Of a stretch of DNA of 64,000 nucleotides, positions 1 through 9,297 are shown piece by piece. The position numbers and the translations under genes were made by a program. This stretch comes from Thermoleophilales bacterium (GTDB taxonomy: Bacteria; Actinomycetota; Thermoleophilia; Solirubrobacterales; 70-9). Position 1 is the stretch's first letter; every line of letters starts with the position of its first letter. The notes beneath the pieces are model-generated. The model searched no databases. It saw only the letters and a program-made list of their open reading frames with translations, and had not been told where the DNA came from. The stretch is taken from the NCBI GenBank assembly GCA_020636955.1, contig JACJWY010000001.1:62001-126000 (forward strand). Direction: 5' to 3'.

Positions 1-44
1 ATTCCCCCCTGCCGACAAAGCACCCTGCAAGCGAACCCGCGAAA

Positions 45-956
45 GTGGACCTCAGCTACTGCGTGGTCAACAACGACGGTCGTGACTACCTGCTTGCCTG
101 CCTGGCCGCGATCGACCGCTTCCATCCCGGATCCCTGAGCCGGGAAGTACTGGTCCTGGACAACGCCTCAAGCGACGGTTCGGTCGAGGCGGTGCGGGAA
201 AAGTTCCCCGCGGCCCAGGTGATCGGCCTGGAGAAAAAGCAGGGTAAGGCAGCCAATGACTCGCTGCTGCTGGAGCGGGCCGGAGGCCGCTATTGCCTGC
301 TGCTGAACGAGGATTCGGAGCTTCGGGCGGGAGCGGTCGGGGCGCTAATCGCCGCACTCGAGGCTGACCCCGAGGCCGGGGCAGCCGGGGCGCAGCTCTT
401 CGACGGCGAGGGCGATCCGTATGCCTGCGCCTGGCGCTTTCCCGGGGTCGAGTCCGCCTTCATCGGGGCGCTCTTCCTACATTCCCGGCTGACCGTCGAA
501 AGCGGGGGCGGTGAAACCCGCCCGGTCGACTGGGTCCAGTCCTCCGCCCTGATGGTCCGGCGCGAGGCCGCGGTCGAGGTCGGCTTTCTTGACGAGCAGT
601 TCTTCGTCTACTACGACGAATGTGACTTCTGCAAGCGGCTTGCCGATTCCGGCTGGCGCACCCTTTACGTGCCGACCGCGGAGGCGGTCCACCACAACCA
701 GCTTTCCACCGACCTTTCCTCCGGCCTGCCGCGCATCGTCGAGTTTCATCGCAACCGCGACCTCTACATGCGAAAACACCACAACCGCGCCGCTGCTGTT
801 GCGGTCCGCGTGCTCACCGCCTGGGCCTACGGGCTCAGGACGATCGCCTCGGTGTTCATGCCGAATGCCCCCACCCCGGTCTATGCGGCCCATACCCGCC
901 AGGCCCTCTTCCCCTACCGCGGCGAAGGCCTCGCCGACCGGGCCTCAGGAACGTAA
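45..956 (+). CDS. Family 2 glycosyltransferase (rhamnosyltransferase-like)
   Basis: This 303-residue protein looks like a cytoplasmic or membrane-associated GT2 enzyme that adds a sugar from a nucleotide donor to a surface glycan. It has the GT-A pattern: a beta strand LSYCVVNNDG at the N-terminus, VLDNASSDGS near residue 40, then NEDSE near residue 90 where most relatives have an N-P-D type metal site. A WVQSSALMVRR stretch near residue 165 and DEQFFVYYDECDFCKR near 185 match the WbbL-like acceptor region. The start is the GTG at 45. The frame stays open to the window edge with no strong ribosome site, so the true start could lie upstream. It overlaps the 3' end of the convergent flippase gene by 12 bp. 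Donor and acceptor cannot be told from sequence. Confidence 0.85.
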   Translation: MDLSYCVVNNDGRDYLLACLAAIDRFHPGSLSREVLVLDNASSDGSVEAVREKFPAAQVIGLEKKQGKAANDSLLLERAGGRYCLLLNEDSELRAGAVGALIAALEADPEAGAAGAQLFDGEGDPYACAWRFPGVESAFIGALFLHSRLTVESGGGETRPVDWVQSSALMVRREAAVEVGFLDEQFFVYYDECDFCKRLADSGWRTLYVPTAEAVHHNQLSTDLSSGLPRIVEFHRNRDLYMRKHHNRAAAVAVRVLTAWAYGLRTIASVFMPNAPTPVYAAHTRQALFPYRGEGLADRASGT

Positions 957-2495
957 GTCCTCGTCCCATTGCTCGACTTCGACCGCGAGCGGCAACCCGC
1001 CCTCGCCGCCGGCCGACTGCTTGCCGACCCGGCGAGCCTCAAGCACCTTCGCCTTCAGTTCGGCGGGCCTGGTCAGCAACATGAGCCAACCCCGCTCCTC
1101 GGCGGTAAAGAAACCGGTGAACAGCAGGGCAACCGGGAGCGCAATCACCAGCAGCAGCCTGAGCGCCAGCCAGCCGGCGCCCTGATCCGGCACGAATACC
1201 TCGCCGATCGCAATCAGGGCAGCGGTGACCAGCAACAGGCGGGCCAGACGGCCCCACTCGTACGGGACCGGGAAGAGACGCTGGGTGAAGAAGTACATCA
1301 GGACCACAACAAGCAGGTAGGAGACGACCAGGGCGACCCCGGCACCGATGATGCCCCAGACCGGGAGTAGCAGCAGGTTGAGGCAGACATTGGCGAGGAG
1401 GCCGACGATCGTCGCCGGCAGGTTGTATTCGGTCCGGCCGGTGCGGCCAAGGACCACGAGCAGCACCATATACAGCGCGTAAAGGGCGGCGCCGGCTGAG
1501 ACCGGCCCGACCACGTCGGCTGCATCCGCAAACTCCGGAGCGGCCAGCAGGCCGACGATCCAGGGCGCGATCAGCCAGAGGAAGCTGACCACCAGCGCCA
1601 TCACGGCCACGAACCAGGTGACCACCGCCGAGTAGGCGAGCCGGGCCTCGTCGTCATCCTGGATCGAATAGGCAAGCGGCGGGAAGGCGAGCTGGAAGCC
1701 GCGAACCAGCACGGCGATGCCCTGGGACATCTTGATCGCGATCGAATAAAGCCCCGCTTCGGCCAGTCCCAGGGACCGGGCGATCAGAATGCGATCGATG
1801 AAGCTGAGCGAATACAGGGACAACTCGGCCGGCATGGTCGGCAAGCCGAAGGCCATCATCCGCTTCAGCAGTGGCCGGTCCGGAATGACCGAGAGGCGCC
1901 GGCGGTTGTAGAAGATCAGACCGAGCACGATCGCCAGCCCGGTCCCGTAGCTGCCCAACAGAAGTCCTTCGGCACCGAGGTCCAGAGGCACCACGAGGAC
2001 CACGGTGACCGGAATCGTGACCAGCACCGAGAGCATGGTCACCGTGAAGAAGGCCCGGGCCCTTTCGTCCAGCCGGAAGATCGTGAGCAAATACTCGGAG
2101 AGGGTGAGTACGAAGAGACCGCCGATCGCGATCCGGGCCAGTGTCGGTTCCGACTCGCCCAGGAGCAGATCCGAAATCGGTCCGGCGAAGGGCATCAGGA
2201 CGATCACCGAGACCAGCCCGGCCCAGAACAGAGTGGCGAAGGAGGTCGAGACCACGGCCGCCGGTTCTTCGCCCTGCTTGTAGTAGAAGCGCAGCAGGGC
2301 CTCGACCACACCGAGCCGGATCACGATCGAGACCGCGACCACCGCCGAGAACATCACTTCCGCGGCACCGTAATCGGCCGGGGTCAGGTACCTCGTGTAA
2401 AGCGGCAGCAGAGCGACCGCGATCAGCTTCGAGAGGATGCTGGCCGCCGTGTAGGCGGCGCCGGTTGTCGCTAGGCGGCGGAGGTAGCCCGACAT
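945..2495 (-). CDS. Wzx-like polysaccharide flippase (MOP superfamily)
   Basis: A 516-residue integral membrane protein with about 14 hydrophobic segments. It begins MSGYLRRLATTGAAYTAASI and has the LLPLYTRYLTPADYG motif near residue 30 that is typical of polysaccharide-biosynthesis exporters of the MOP superfamily. The family moves undecaprenyl-linked glycan units across the inner membrane. It sits directly downstream of an O-antigen-ligase-like gene, overlapping it by 25 bp, so the two are very likely co-transcribed and act on the same lipid-linked glycan. The last 60 residues are hydrophilic and probably cytoplasmic. The family call is firm; the substrate is unknown. Confidence 0.88.
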   Translation of the reverse strand: MSGYLRRLATTGAAYTAASILSKLIAVALLPLYTRYLTPADYGAAEVMFSAVVAVSIVIRLGVVEALLRFYYKQGEEPAAVVSTSFATLFWAGLVSVIVLMPFAGPISDLLLGESEPTLARIAIGGLFVLTLSEYLLTIFRLDERARAFFTVTMLSVLVTIPVTVVLVVPLDLGAEGLLLGSYGTGLAIVLGLIFYNRRRLSVIPDRPLLKRMMAFGLPTMPAELSLYSLSFIDRILIARSLGLAEAGLYSIAIKMSQGIAVLVRGFQLAFPPLAYSIQDDDEARLAYSAVVTWFVAVMALVVSFLWLIAPWIVGLLAAPEFADAADVVGPVSAGAALYALYMVLLVVLGRTGRTEYNLPATIVGLLANVCLNLLLLPVWGIIGAGVALVVSYLLVVVLMYFFTQRLFPVPYEWGRLARLLLVTAALIAIGEVFVPDQGAGWLALRLLLVIALPVALLFTGFFTAEERGWLMLLTRPAELKAKVLEARRVGKQSAGGEGGLPLAVEVEQWDEDLRS

Positions 2496-3988
2496 GGGAA
2501 GGCGAGGCTATAGCCGATCGCGATCAGGACCCAGGTCACGGGGTCGTCGAGAAATCCTGCGTACGTGAGGGTGTGAACCAGTACGGCGACGAACCCGGCC
2601 AGCATCGCGGCCCGGGCGGCGGGCGGGCCCCGCTCCGGGTCGTATGAGCGGGGGGCGGCCCCGAGGCCCGGCATTACCTTGCGCATTCCGGCCGCCAAGG
2701 CAGCCAGAACGCTCACGATGAGCGCGAGGTAAACCGCAAGACCGATCAGTCCCTGTTCCGCCGCGACCGTGATCGGTTCGGTGTGGGATTCGGTGACCGG
2801 AGCATTCGGCCCGGCCACCTCCCGTTTGAAAGCGACCGAAAAGGACCCCGGCCCGTAGCCGTAGACCGGGCGCGCCTCAAACAGGTCGAAGCCCCCTTCG
2901 ACCAGATTGGCCCGGCCGCTGGTCTGCTTGTTGATGGCCCCTAGGTCAAGCTTGACCAGTCCGCCGGCAAAGGTTCCGAAGAGAACCACGCCGACCGCAA
3001 GAGCCGCGAGGCCGGTCAACACCCATTTGAGGCTCCAGCGCAGGGCGATCAGGGTTCCCAGTCCGGCGATCAGCGCGATGAAGCTCGACTGGGAATAGGT
3101 AGTCATCAGGGCCAGCCAGAGCACCCCGGAAACCAGGGCGAGCAGGACCGAGTCCCGGTTCGGTCTGGCCCAGAGGAGCGCCGCCGCAACCATGGTGATC
3201 GCCAGGGCCAGATAGCGACCGTAAACGTTCGGATCCCAAAAGAGGGAATTGACCCGGAAATAGACGTGGAAGTCATTCGAGCGGATCACCACCTGATTCC
3301 AGAGCAGGTCGCGAGTGGCGTATTCGACGAAACCGACCAGCGCACAGACAAGGGCGAGACCGACCAGAACTCCGAGCAGAATCCGCAGCCGCTCTTTGGT
3401 CCATTCGACCTCCGCGATCAGGCTGAAGATCACACCGAAGGGAATCAGGAAGAAACAAAGATTCTGCAGGCCGGTCGAACGGTCATCGCTGTAGAAGAGG
3501 CCGAGCGCGTAGATGACCACCGCCACCGCGAGCAGGGGTTTGAGCCAGCGGGCGGGGCCGGTGGGCGAAACCAGGGGAGTCGCCTCGAGCAGGTCGCCAC
3601 GCCTTGCCCTGATGAGTGATGCGAGCACTCCGCCACCCATCACCAGATAGAGCGGGATCAAGAGGTTGGCATCCTCACCGCCCACGTTGAGGGGAATCCG
3701 GAACGGCAGGGCGACCAGGACCAGCACGGGAAGCATCACCGGCCAGCGGTCAATCACCCAGGCGATCAAAACGACCGCGGCCAGGGCGCAGATGATGGCC
3801 AGGGCGAGCATCCCCGGCGAGTTGCGAAGCTCGGTGATCGGGCCGGAATGCCACTGGTCGCCGGCGATCAGGACCGGCACCATCACTCCCGCCACCGCCA
3901 TCGCGACCGAGCGGCGCATCGAAGGCTGATCAAGGATCGCCACCGCCAGGGCGCCCGCCGCGAACAGAGCTGCCAGTGCCTCGATCAC
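2471..3988 (-). CDS. O-antigen ligase / Wzy-like membrane protein
   Basis: A polytopic membrane protein of 505 residues with roughly 12 hydrophobic helices. It has a long non-cytoplasmic loop containing FEARPVYGYGPGSF followed by ESHTEPITVAAEQGLIG, the Wzy_C signature of O-antigen ligases and polymerases. It should transfer or polymerise undecaprenyl-linked glycan on the outer face of the membrane. I place the start at the GTG at 3988 because it makes a 4-bp GTGA overlap with the stop of the upstream gene. A longer reading from 4039 would overlap that gene by 55 bp and add 17 polar residues. Ligase and polymerase cannot be separated from sequence alone. Confidence 0.82.
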   Translation of the reverse strand: MIEALAALFAAGALAVAILDQPSMRRSVAMAVAGVMVPVLIAGDQWHSGPITELRNSPGMLALAIICALAAVVLIAWVIDRWPVMLPVLVLVALPFRIPLNVGGEDANLLIPLYLVMGGGVLASLIRARRGDLLEATPLVSPTGPARWLKPLLAVAVVIYALGLFYSDDRSTGLQNLCFFLIPFGVIFSLIAEVEWTKERLRILLGVLVGLALVCALVGFVEYATRDLLWNQVVIRSNDFHVYFRVNSLFWDPNVYGRYLALAITMVAAALLWARPNRDSVLLALVSGVLWLALMTTYSQSSFIALIAGLGTLIALRWSLKWVLTGLAALAVGVVLFGTFAGGLVKLDLGAINKQTSGRANLVEGGFDLFEARPVYGYGPGSFSVAFKREVAGPNAPVTESHTEPITVAAEQGLIGLAVYLALIVSVLAALAAGMRKVMPGLGAAPRSYDPERGPPAARAAMLAGFVAVLVHTLTYAGFLDDPVTWVLIAIGYSLAFPCRATSAA

Positions 3989-4524
3989 TTTGCCTGCGCT
4001 CCCGAATTCGCGGAGCTCCGGTTCGGGACATTCGGGCAACCGGAGGGTCCTCGAGGCGAGTACCGGTGGAGGCGGATGAAGCCGGGCAGATAAAGCTCGC
4101 GGTCCTCGCCGTGCATGGTCACCCGGACCCGGTACTTGCTGGTGAAAGCAACCCGGCCGTCGTCCCGACGGCCGTTCCAGATGAGGGTGTGTTCCCGGTA
4201 ACGCTTGAAAAATCGATCGCGGGCCAGGGTGCGGACCGTCTTTCCGCCGAGACCGATGATTTCGACGTTTGCCGTGTCGGACCGGGTGGTCCGGAAATGG
4301 ATCGACATGCGATCGCGTTTGCAGTCGCCGTTAGGGGAGAAGACGGTCGGTGCCTCGCCGTTTGCCGTGAATCCGAGCGCCCGGTACTCGACCCGGTCGA
4401 TCACCAGCGGCTCGCGCTTCAGCCTTTGTGACCAGCCGAAGGCAGCGACGGTCGCGACCAGGAGCAGCCCGATGGTGAAAGGCGCCAGCCAGCCGAGGCT
4501 GCGAAACCCGGGCCGGCTTTCCAT
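3985..4524 (-). CDS. Membrane-anchored FlgD-Ig-like domain protein
   Basis: 179 residues. One N-terminal transmembrane segment (about residues 13-32) is followed by an extracytoplasmic domain. FSPNGDCKRDRMSIHF near residue 62 and LIWNGRRDDGRV near 113 match the FlgD-type Ig fold found in flagellar hook caps and in many cell-surface proteins. There are no flagellar genes here. Its place between a LytR_C protein and an O-antigen ligase suggests a role in surface glycan assembly or attachment, which is inference. The start codon follows the upstream stop without a gap and the ribosome site GGAGAG lies inside the upstream gene, so translational coupling is likely. Confidence 0.6.
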   Translation of the reverse strand: MESRPGFRSLGWLAPFTIGLLLVATVAAFGWSQRLKREPLVIDRVEYRALGFTANGEAPTVFSPNGDCKRDRMSIHFRTTRSDTANVEIIGLGGKTVRTLARDRFFKRYREHTLIWNGRRDDGRVAFTSKYRVRVTMHGEDRELYLPGFIRLHRYSPRGPSGCPNVPNRSSANSGAQAK

Positions 4525-5250
4525 CTACTCTCCGGGCAGCGGGCCGTGGTCGGTACCGATCACCACGGTCACCTCCGAGCCCGAAGAAAGATCCGCCACA
4601 TCCTGGTCCATCGGTTCGAAGTTTTCGATCCCTACCGCCTTGCCGACCTTCCTGGCTTCAGCCTGATGGCCCTTGGAGAACATCACCACGCTCTCGGTGA
4701 AAGTGTCGGTGGCATCGGTCACCACACCGGTCTTGAAATCGTCCTTGTTCAGAACTTCGGCGTATTGGGCCGCGAGCCCGACCTCGGTCCCGCCGGTTCC
4801 GTTTAGAACTCCGACTGTGATCTGTGACGGCTTCAGGTTCGCGGTTCTTGCTCCGTTCTGGCCACCGTTACCGGTCTGGCTCTCATCGGAGCCCAGCAGG
4901 CTGGTCGCCGCCCAGGCGGCAGCCGCTCCGAGAACCAAAACCGCCGCGACGATCGCGATGATCCGGCCACTTCTTCCCAGCCGATCCCAGAACGAGGGCT
5001 CGGCCAGCCCGGCCCGCTCCAGCCGGCGCTCTTCCCGGTCGGCCAGAACCTTGAGCTCGGCCGAGCGCTCCTCCGCAACTATCTCGCTGACCTCGCGAAC
5101 TTCGGCGTCACGCTCCGGTGCTCCTCCCGCCCAGTCCCGCAGCCGGCGGATATCCCGGGCCTGGGAGAAGACCAGAAAGGCGAGGACGCCCATTGCGATC
5201 AGGGCAACTAGGCCGGCGTAGGCGCCTACATTCTGGATTACGTCGGTCAA
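4525..5250 (-). CDS. LytR C-terminal-domain membrane protein
   Basis: 241 residues starting with TTG. Two hydrophobic segments are visible (about residues 8-28 and 94-115), separated by a charged region rich in Glu and Arg. The C-terminal third begins ITVGVLNGTGGTEVGLAAQY and continues through VVMFSKGHQAEARKVG to EVTVVIGTDHG, the LytR_C fold. That domain is often joined to LCP ligases, which attach glycopolymers to peptidoglycan, but no LCP catalytic domain is present here. It leads a four-gene run (this gene, the FlgD-Ig protein, ligase, flippase) and may be an accessory factor in glycopolymer attachment. The function is inferred from domain and context only. Confidence 0.65.
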   Translation of the reverse strand: MTDVIQNVGAYAGLVALIAMGVLAFLVFSQARDIRRLRDWAGGAPERDAEVREVSEIVAEERSAELKVLADREERRLERAGLAEPSFWDRLGRSGRIIAIVAAVLVLGAAAAWAATSLLGSDESQTGNGGQNGARTANLKPSQITVGVLNGTGGTEVGLAAQYAEVLNKDDFKTGVVTDATDTFTESVVMFSKGHQAEARKVGKAVGIENFEPMDQDVADLSSGSEVTVVIGTDHGPLPGE

Positions 5251-5336
5251 CTGGTCTCTACTTTTCGGATTCGGGCGTCGATTCCGGTGCGGGTGAACTC
5301 CCGTCCCGGAAAAGCTGACCGGGGCATGTTAGTTAG

Positions 5337-5370
5337 GAATGGCGGATGAATGTGCGCCCCGCCGCCATTC
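5337..5370 (-). terminator. Hairpin at the end of the dehydratase gene
   Basis: A perfect 9-bp inverted repeat (GAATGGCGG at 5337-5345 and CCGCCATTC at 5362-5370) encloses a 16-base loop and overlaps the stop codon of the nucleotide-sugar dehydratase gene. There is no run of U after it on the minus strand, so it is a weak or Rho-aided terminator candidate. The rest of the 118-bp gap (5251-5368) shows no gene. Confidence 0.4.
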
Positions 5371-7252
5371 ACCCGACCCGTACCGGGTCGCTCCCGGGGT
5401 TGCTGGCCAGCTGAACGACGGTCTCGGCCAGGTTTGCTTCGTCTCCGGTCTGAACGGCCTGTTCGAGCCGGTCCAGCGTCCGGATCGTCCAGTCCGGATC
5501 GATCGGATGCTGCCGGACCGCCCTCATGATGCGCTTCGAGGCGGTCGACTGCGGTCTCTCCTCGGCCCCGAACAGTTCCTCGTGAAGCTTCTCGCCGGGC
5601 CGCGGACCGACAAACTCGATCGCAATGTCCTTCTCGGGCTCGCGGCCGGCCAGCTTGATCATGTTCTCGGCAAGTTCGGTGATCTTCACCGGTTCACCCA
5701 TGTCGAGCACGAAGACGTCCCCGCGGCTGACCCCGGTATCGCCAGCCCTGATCACGAGCTGCACCGCCTCCGGAATCGTCATGAAGAAGCGGGTCATGTC
5801 CGGGTGGGTCACGGTGATCGGGCCACCCTGCTCGATCTGGCGCTTGAAGATCGGGACCACACTGCCCGAAGAGCCGAGCACGTTTCCGAACCGGACCGAG
5901 ACGAACCGCGTGTTCGGATGTCGCACGTCGGCCGCGGCGACCGCCCATTCGGCCATCGCCTTGGATGCACCCATCACGGTCTGCGGGTTGACCGCCTTGT
6001 CGGTCGAGATCAGCACGAAACGCTCGGCCCCGGCTGCGGCGGCGCAGTCCGCGGTGATCCGGGTCGCAAAGGAATTGTTGCGGACGGCTTCGAGCGGATT
6101 TGACTCCATCAGCGGCACATGCTTGTAGGCAGCAGCGTGGAAAACGATGTTCGGCTTGAAGCGCTGCATCACTTCGAACATCCGCTCGGTTTCCTTGCAG
6201 TCGGCAAGAACCGCCTCGGCCCGGCTGAAGTGTCGCTCGGCGACCATCTCCCGCTCGATCTCGAAGAGATTGTCTTCAGCGTGGTCGAGCATGACCAGCA
6301 GCTTCGGCCCGACCAGGCCGATCTGGCGGCAGAGCTCCTTGCCGATCGATCCGCCCGCCCCGGTGACCATCACGACCTGGTCTTCGAGGTAGGCGCCGAC
6401 CCGGGCCAGCTCCATGGTCACCGGGTCGCGGCCGAGCACGTCCTCGACCTGTACCTCACGCAACTGCTGGCTGAGCTGGACGCCGCCGCGCAGGAGTTCG
6501 AAGACGGTGGGGAGCGTGCGGACCGGGATCTGGCGATCGCGACAGGCGGCGACCACCCTCGCCCGGAGCACGCCGGGCGCGGACGGAATCGCGATCATCA
6601 CCTCGTCCGGCTCGGTTTCATCGAGGATGGTCTCGATCTCGTCGGTAGTGCCTAGCACGGAAATGCCCTGGATCCGCATCCCGCGCATGTCCTTGTTGTC
6701 ATCGACGAAGCCGATCGCCGTCTCGCCGAGATGCGGGTTCAGACGCAGTTCCCTGACCACCATCTGGCCGCCTGATCCGGCCCCGACCACGAGGACCTCG
6801 CGGCCCCGGGCGATCCGGTTGCCCTTGTTGGGTCGTTCCTTGAAGAGCCGGGTGCCGAGGCGGGCACCCGCAATCAGGAACAGGGTGAGGAGGAAGTCGG
6901 TCACCGCGACGGAGCGGGGCAGGTCGTGCTTGAACGGCTGGATGACCGTGAAAAGCACGACCAGCAAGAGGCTCGAAACGGAAACGGCCTGGACGATCCG
7001 GGCGATATCCCGACCGCCCACGAACCGCCACCACTTCTGGTAGAGACCGAACAGGTAGAAGACGATCAGCTTTCCGGCGATCACGAATCCGACCGATTGC
7101 AGGAAGAGGTCGACGTATCGTTCCGGGATCGTGCCCGGGTCGTCGAGGAACCGGAGCTGAAAAGCGAGGAAGTACGAAAGCGCGACAAGCAGGCCGTCAC
7201 CGGCCATCTGCATCAACTGGTATCGGCGCAAATGAAAGTCTGGGCGTCGCAT
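5369..7252 (-). CDS. CapD/PglF-type nucleotide-sugar 4,6-dehydratase, membrane-bound
   Basis: 627 residues. Four N-terminal transmembrane helices lead into a first Rossmann unit (VVGAGSGGQMVVREL near 150) and then a second, catalytic SDR domain (VTGAGGSIGKELCRQI near 295). STDKAVNPQTVMGASK near 420 carries the family's active-site region, and AAAYKHVPLME near 375 is typical of CapD/WbpM/PglF proteins. These enzymes convert UDP-GlcNAc or a related sugar to a 4-keto-6-deoxy intermediate for surface glycans. The length is normal for the long, membrane-anchored subfamily. It fits the neighbouring glycosyltransferase, flippase and ligase genes as a precursor supplier. Confidence 0.88.
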   Translation of the reverse strand: MRRPDFHLRRYQLMQMAGDGLLVALSYFLAFQLRFLDDPGTIPERYVDLFLQSVGFVIAGKLIVFYLFGLYQKWWRFVGGRDIARIVQAVSVSSLLLVVLFTVIQPFKHDLPRSVAVTDFLLTLFLIAGARLGTRLFKERPNKGNRIARGREVLVVGAGSGGQMVVRELRLNPHLGETAIGFVDDNKDMRGMRIQGISVLGTTDEIETILDETEPDEVMIAIPSAPGVLRARVVAACRDRQIPVRTLPTVFELLRGGVQLSQQLREVQVEDVLGRDPVTMELARVGAYLEDQVVMVTGAGGSIGKELCRQIGLVGPKLLVMLDHAEDNLFEIEREMVAERHFSRAEAVLADCKETERMFEVMQRFKPNIVFHAAAYKHVPLMESNPLEAVRNNSFATRITADCAAAAGAERFVLISTDKAVNPQTVMGASKAMAEWAVAAADVRHPNTRFVSVRFGNVLGSSGSVVPIFKRQIEQGGPITVTHPDMTRFFMTIPEAVQLVIRAGDTGVSRGDVFVLDMGEPVKITELAENMIKLAGREPEKDIAIEFVGPRPGEKLHEELFGAEERPQSTASKRIMRAVRQHPIDPDWTIRTLDRLEQAVQTGDEANLAETVVQLASNPGSDPVRVG

Positions 7253-7273
7253 TGAACCCCCGGATTCTATCCC

Positions 7274-8128
7274 GTGGGTAGCATTCCCGCTCCTATTTCC
7301 GGTTCCGGTGACAGCCGAGGCTCAACTGGGAGCGCCCCCGCCGGGGCGGTCGGGCATGCGGTCGTCCTCGGGCTGGTCCAGGGTCCGGCCGAACTCCTGC
7401 CGATCTCCTCCTCGGCTCATCTGGCGATGCTGCCACGAATCCTGGGCTGGAACCCGGACGAACTCGACCCCGAGTTGCGCAAGAGTTTCGAGGTCGCTCT
7501 GCATGGCGGTGCCGCGATGGCCCTGCTGATCACCCGCCGGGGCGAGATCCGGACAGAAATCAGCGAGTTCGACCTCCGACGGGCTTCCGTCCTGCTCTTC
7601 TCGTTTCTCCCCGCGGCCTTCGTCGGCTACCGGTTCGAAAGGCTGATCGAATCGAAGTTCGGCGGGTCGGTCGGCACCGCGGCAGGCTTGATCGCGGGCG
7701 GACTGGCGATGATCCTCGCCGACCGCCGACCGCAGGTCCGCGGCCGGGGCGAGGCGGACTGGAAGGACGGGCTGGCCCTCGGGGTCGCGCAGGCTGCGGC
7801 GCTGATGCCCGGGGTTTCGCGCAACGGCGCCACCCTGACCGCAGCTCGGCTCCGGCGCTTCTCGCGAGACCAGGCCAACCTCCTTTCCCGCACGGTTGCC
7901 CTGCCCGTGATCCTGGGGGCAGTCGGACTGAAAGGGGTTCGTCTCGCCCGCAGGGGGATCTCCCGCGACCAGGCTCGCTGGCTGGCGATCGGCACCGCGA
8001 CCTCCTTCGCCTCGACCATGGCCGCCACCGACCTGATCCGGATGGTTGAGAGAGACCGCGCGCTTTCGCCTTACGCCGCGTACCGCATCGCTTTCGCGAT
8101 CCTGATCCTGTTGAATCAACGGCGATGA
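7274..8128 (+). CDS. uppP: Undecaprenyl-diphosphatase UppP/BacA
   Basis: 284 residues and highly hydrophobic. QGPAELLPISSSAHLAML near residue 33 is the first active-site motif. PGVSRNGATLTAAR near residue 178 is the second, with Asn-Gly where most relatives have Ser-Gly. The enzyme removes the terminal phosphate from undecaprenyl diphosphate on the outer face, recycling the lipid carrier used for peptidoglycan and for the surface glycans encoded just upstream. The GTG start at 7274 adds a Gly/Ser/Pro-rich leader of about 25 residues before the first helix, so a later start is possible. Its last four bases overlap the purM start (ATGA). Confidence 0.93.
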   Translation: MGSIPAPISGSGDSRGSTGSAPAGAVGHAVVLGLVQGPAELLPISSSAHLAMLPRILGWNPDELDPELRKSFEVALHGGAAMALLITRRGEIRTEISEFDLRRASVLLFSFLPAAFVGYRFERLIESKFGGSVGTAAGLIAGGLAMILADRRPQVRGRGEADWKDGLALGVAQAAALMPGVSRNGATLTAARLRRFSRDQANLLSRTVALPVILGAVGLKGVRLARRGISRDQARWLAIGTATSFASTMAATDLIRMVERDRALSPYAAYRIAFAILILLNQRR

Positions 8129-9135
8129 GCGGCGATGACGCATACGCGAAGGCAGGTGTAAGCCAGTCCGACGCCGACCTCGCGGTAAGCCGCCTGGTCG
8201 CCGCCCTGGCCACATCGAACCTTGGCAGGCCCACCCGGCAGGTCGACCTGAAGGGCCACTACGCCGCGGTGATGCGACTCGATGATCGCACCGGGATCGC
8301 CCTGTCGACCGACGGAGTCGGCACAAAGCTGCTGGTAGCCGAGGAACTCGGACGTTTCGACACGGTCGGGATCGACTGCATCGCCATGAACGTCAACGAC
8401 ATCATCTGTGTCGGAGCAGAGCCGATCGCAATGCTCGACTATCTCGCGGTCGAGCGGGCCGACCCGGAGATGTGCGAACAGATCGGGGTCGGTCTGGCCC
8501 GGGGTGCGGAGCTCGCCGGGATCGAAATTCCAGGCGGCGAACTTGCGCAGATCGGCGATCTGGTCAAGGGATTCGACATCGCCGGTGCCTGCTTCGGGAC
8601 GGTCGCCCTCGATTCGATCATCGACGGGTCGGCGGTATCGCCGACCGATGTGGTGATCGGCCTCCCCTCCTCGGGAATCCATTCGAACGGATACACCCTT
8701 GCCCGTTCCGCGCTCTCGGGCATCGCGATGGACGACGACCGCCTGGGCCGGCCTCTGGGCGAGATCCTGCTCGAGCCGACCGAGATCTACGTCAAGGCGG
8801 TGCTGGACCTGATCGCCTCTCCGGTCCGGGTGCACGGCCTGGCCCACATAACCTCGGGCGGTCTCGAGAACCTGCTCCGGCTCAAGGCCGAGGTCACCTA
8901 CGAAATCACCGACCCGCTTCAGCCCCAGCCGGTTTTCGAGCTGATCGCCGAGCGGGCGCAGGTGCCCGAAAGCGAGATGTTCGAGGTTTTCAACATGGGC
9001 TGCGGATTCTGCGTCGTGGTGCCGGCTGCCGACGAAGCCGCCGCCCTCGAGCTGCTGCGAGGCCATTACCCGGAGGCCAGCCGGATCGGCGACGTCGCGG
9101 ACGGGGACCGACAGGTCATCCGTCGACCCGGTTAA
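8125..9135 (+). CDS. purM: Phosphoribosylformylglycinamidine cyclo-ligase
   Basis: 336 residues, the usual size. PurM closes the imidazole ring to form AIR in purine synthesis, using ATP, in the cytosol. The sequence opens YAKAGVSQSDADLAVSRLV, has the STDGVGTKLLVAEEL motif near residue 55, CIAMNVNDIICVGAEP near 85 and GLPSSGIHSNGYTLAR near 178, all diagnostic of AIR synthetases. It overlaps uppP by 4 bp, so translation is likely coupled although the two functions are unrelated. No other purine gene is in the window. Confidence 0.96.
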   Translation: MSGDDAYAKAGVSQSDADLAVSRLVAALATSNLGRPTRQVDLKGHYAAVMRLDDRTGIALSTDGVGTKLLVAEELGRFDTVGIDCIAMNVNDIICVGAEPIAMLDYLAVERADPEMCEQIGVGLARGAELAGIEIPGGELAQIGDLVKGFDIAGACFGTVALDSIIDGSAVSPTDVVIGLPSSGIHSNGYTLARSALSGIAMDDDRLGRPLGEILLEPTEIYVKAVLDLIASPVRVHGLAHITSGGLENLLRLKAEVTYEITDPLQPQPVFELIAERAQVPESEMFEVFNMGCGFCVVVPAADEAAALELLRGHYPEASRIGDVADGDRQVIRRPG

Positions 9136-9297
9136 CGCCGGACCGCAAGGTCATCCATCCGGACTTCCTCCGGTCGGTTCATACTGGACCTGAATCGAAT
9201 TGACGAATTTTTCCCGAGACTGCCCTTTGTGCTGCGGATTTTCCGCGCTCCGGATAGCCTGCGGCGCCTATGAGCTGTCACAGGCAAAATCAGTGAA

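Noticed and set aside
9136..9297. Possible riboswitch upstream of the first kinase gene
   Set aside because: Only small 5-bp hairpins (for example 9234-9246) are present and no known aptamer core is recognisable.
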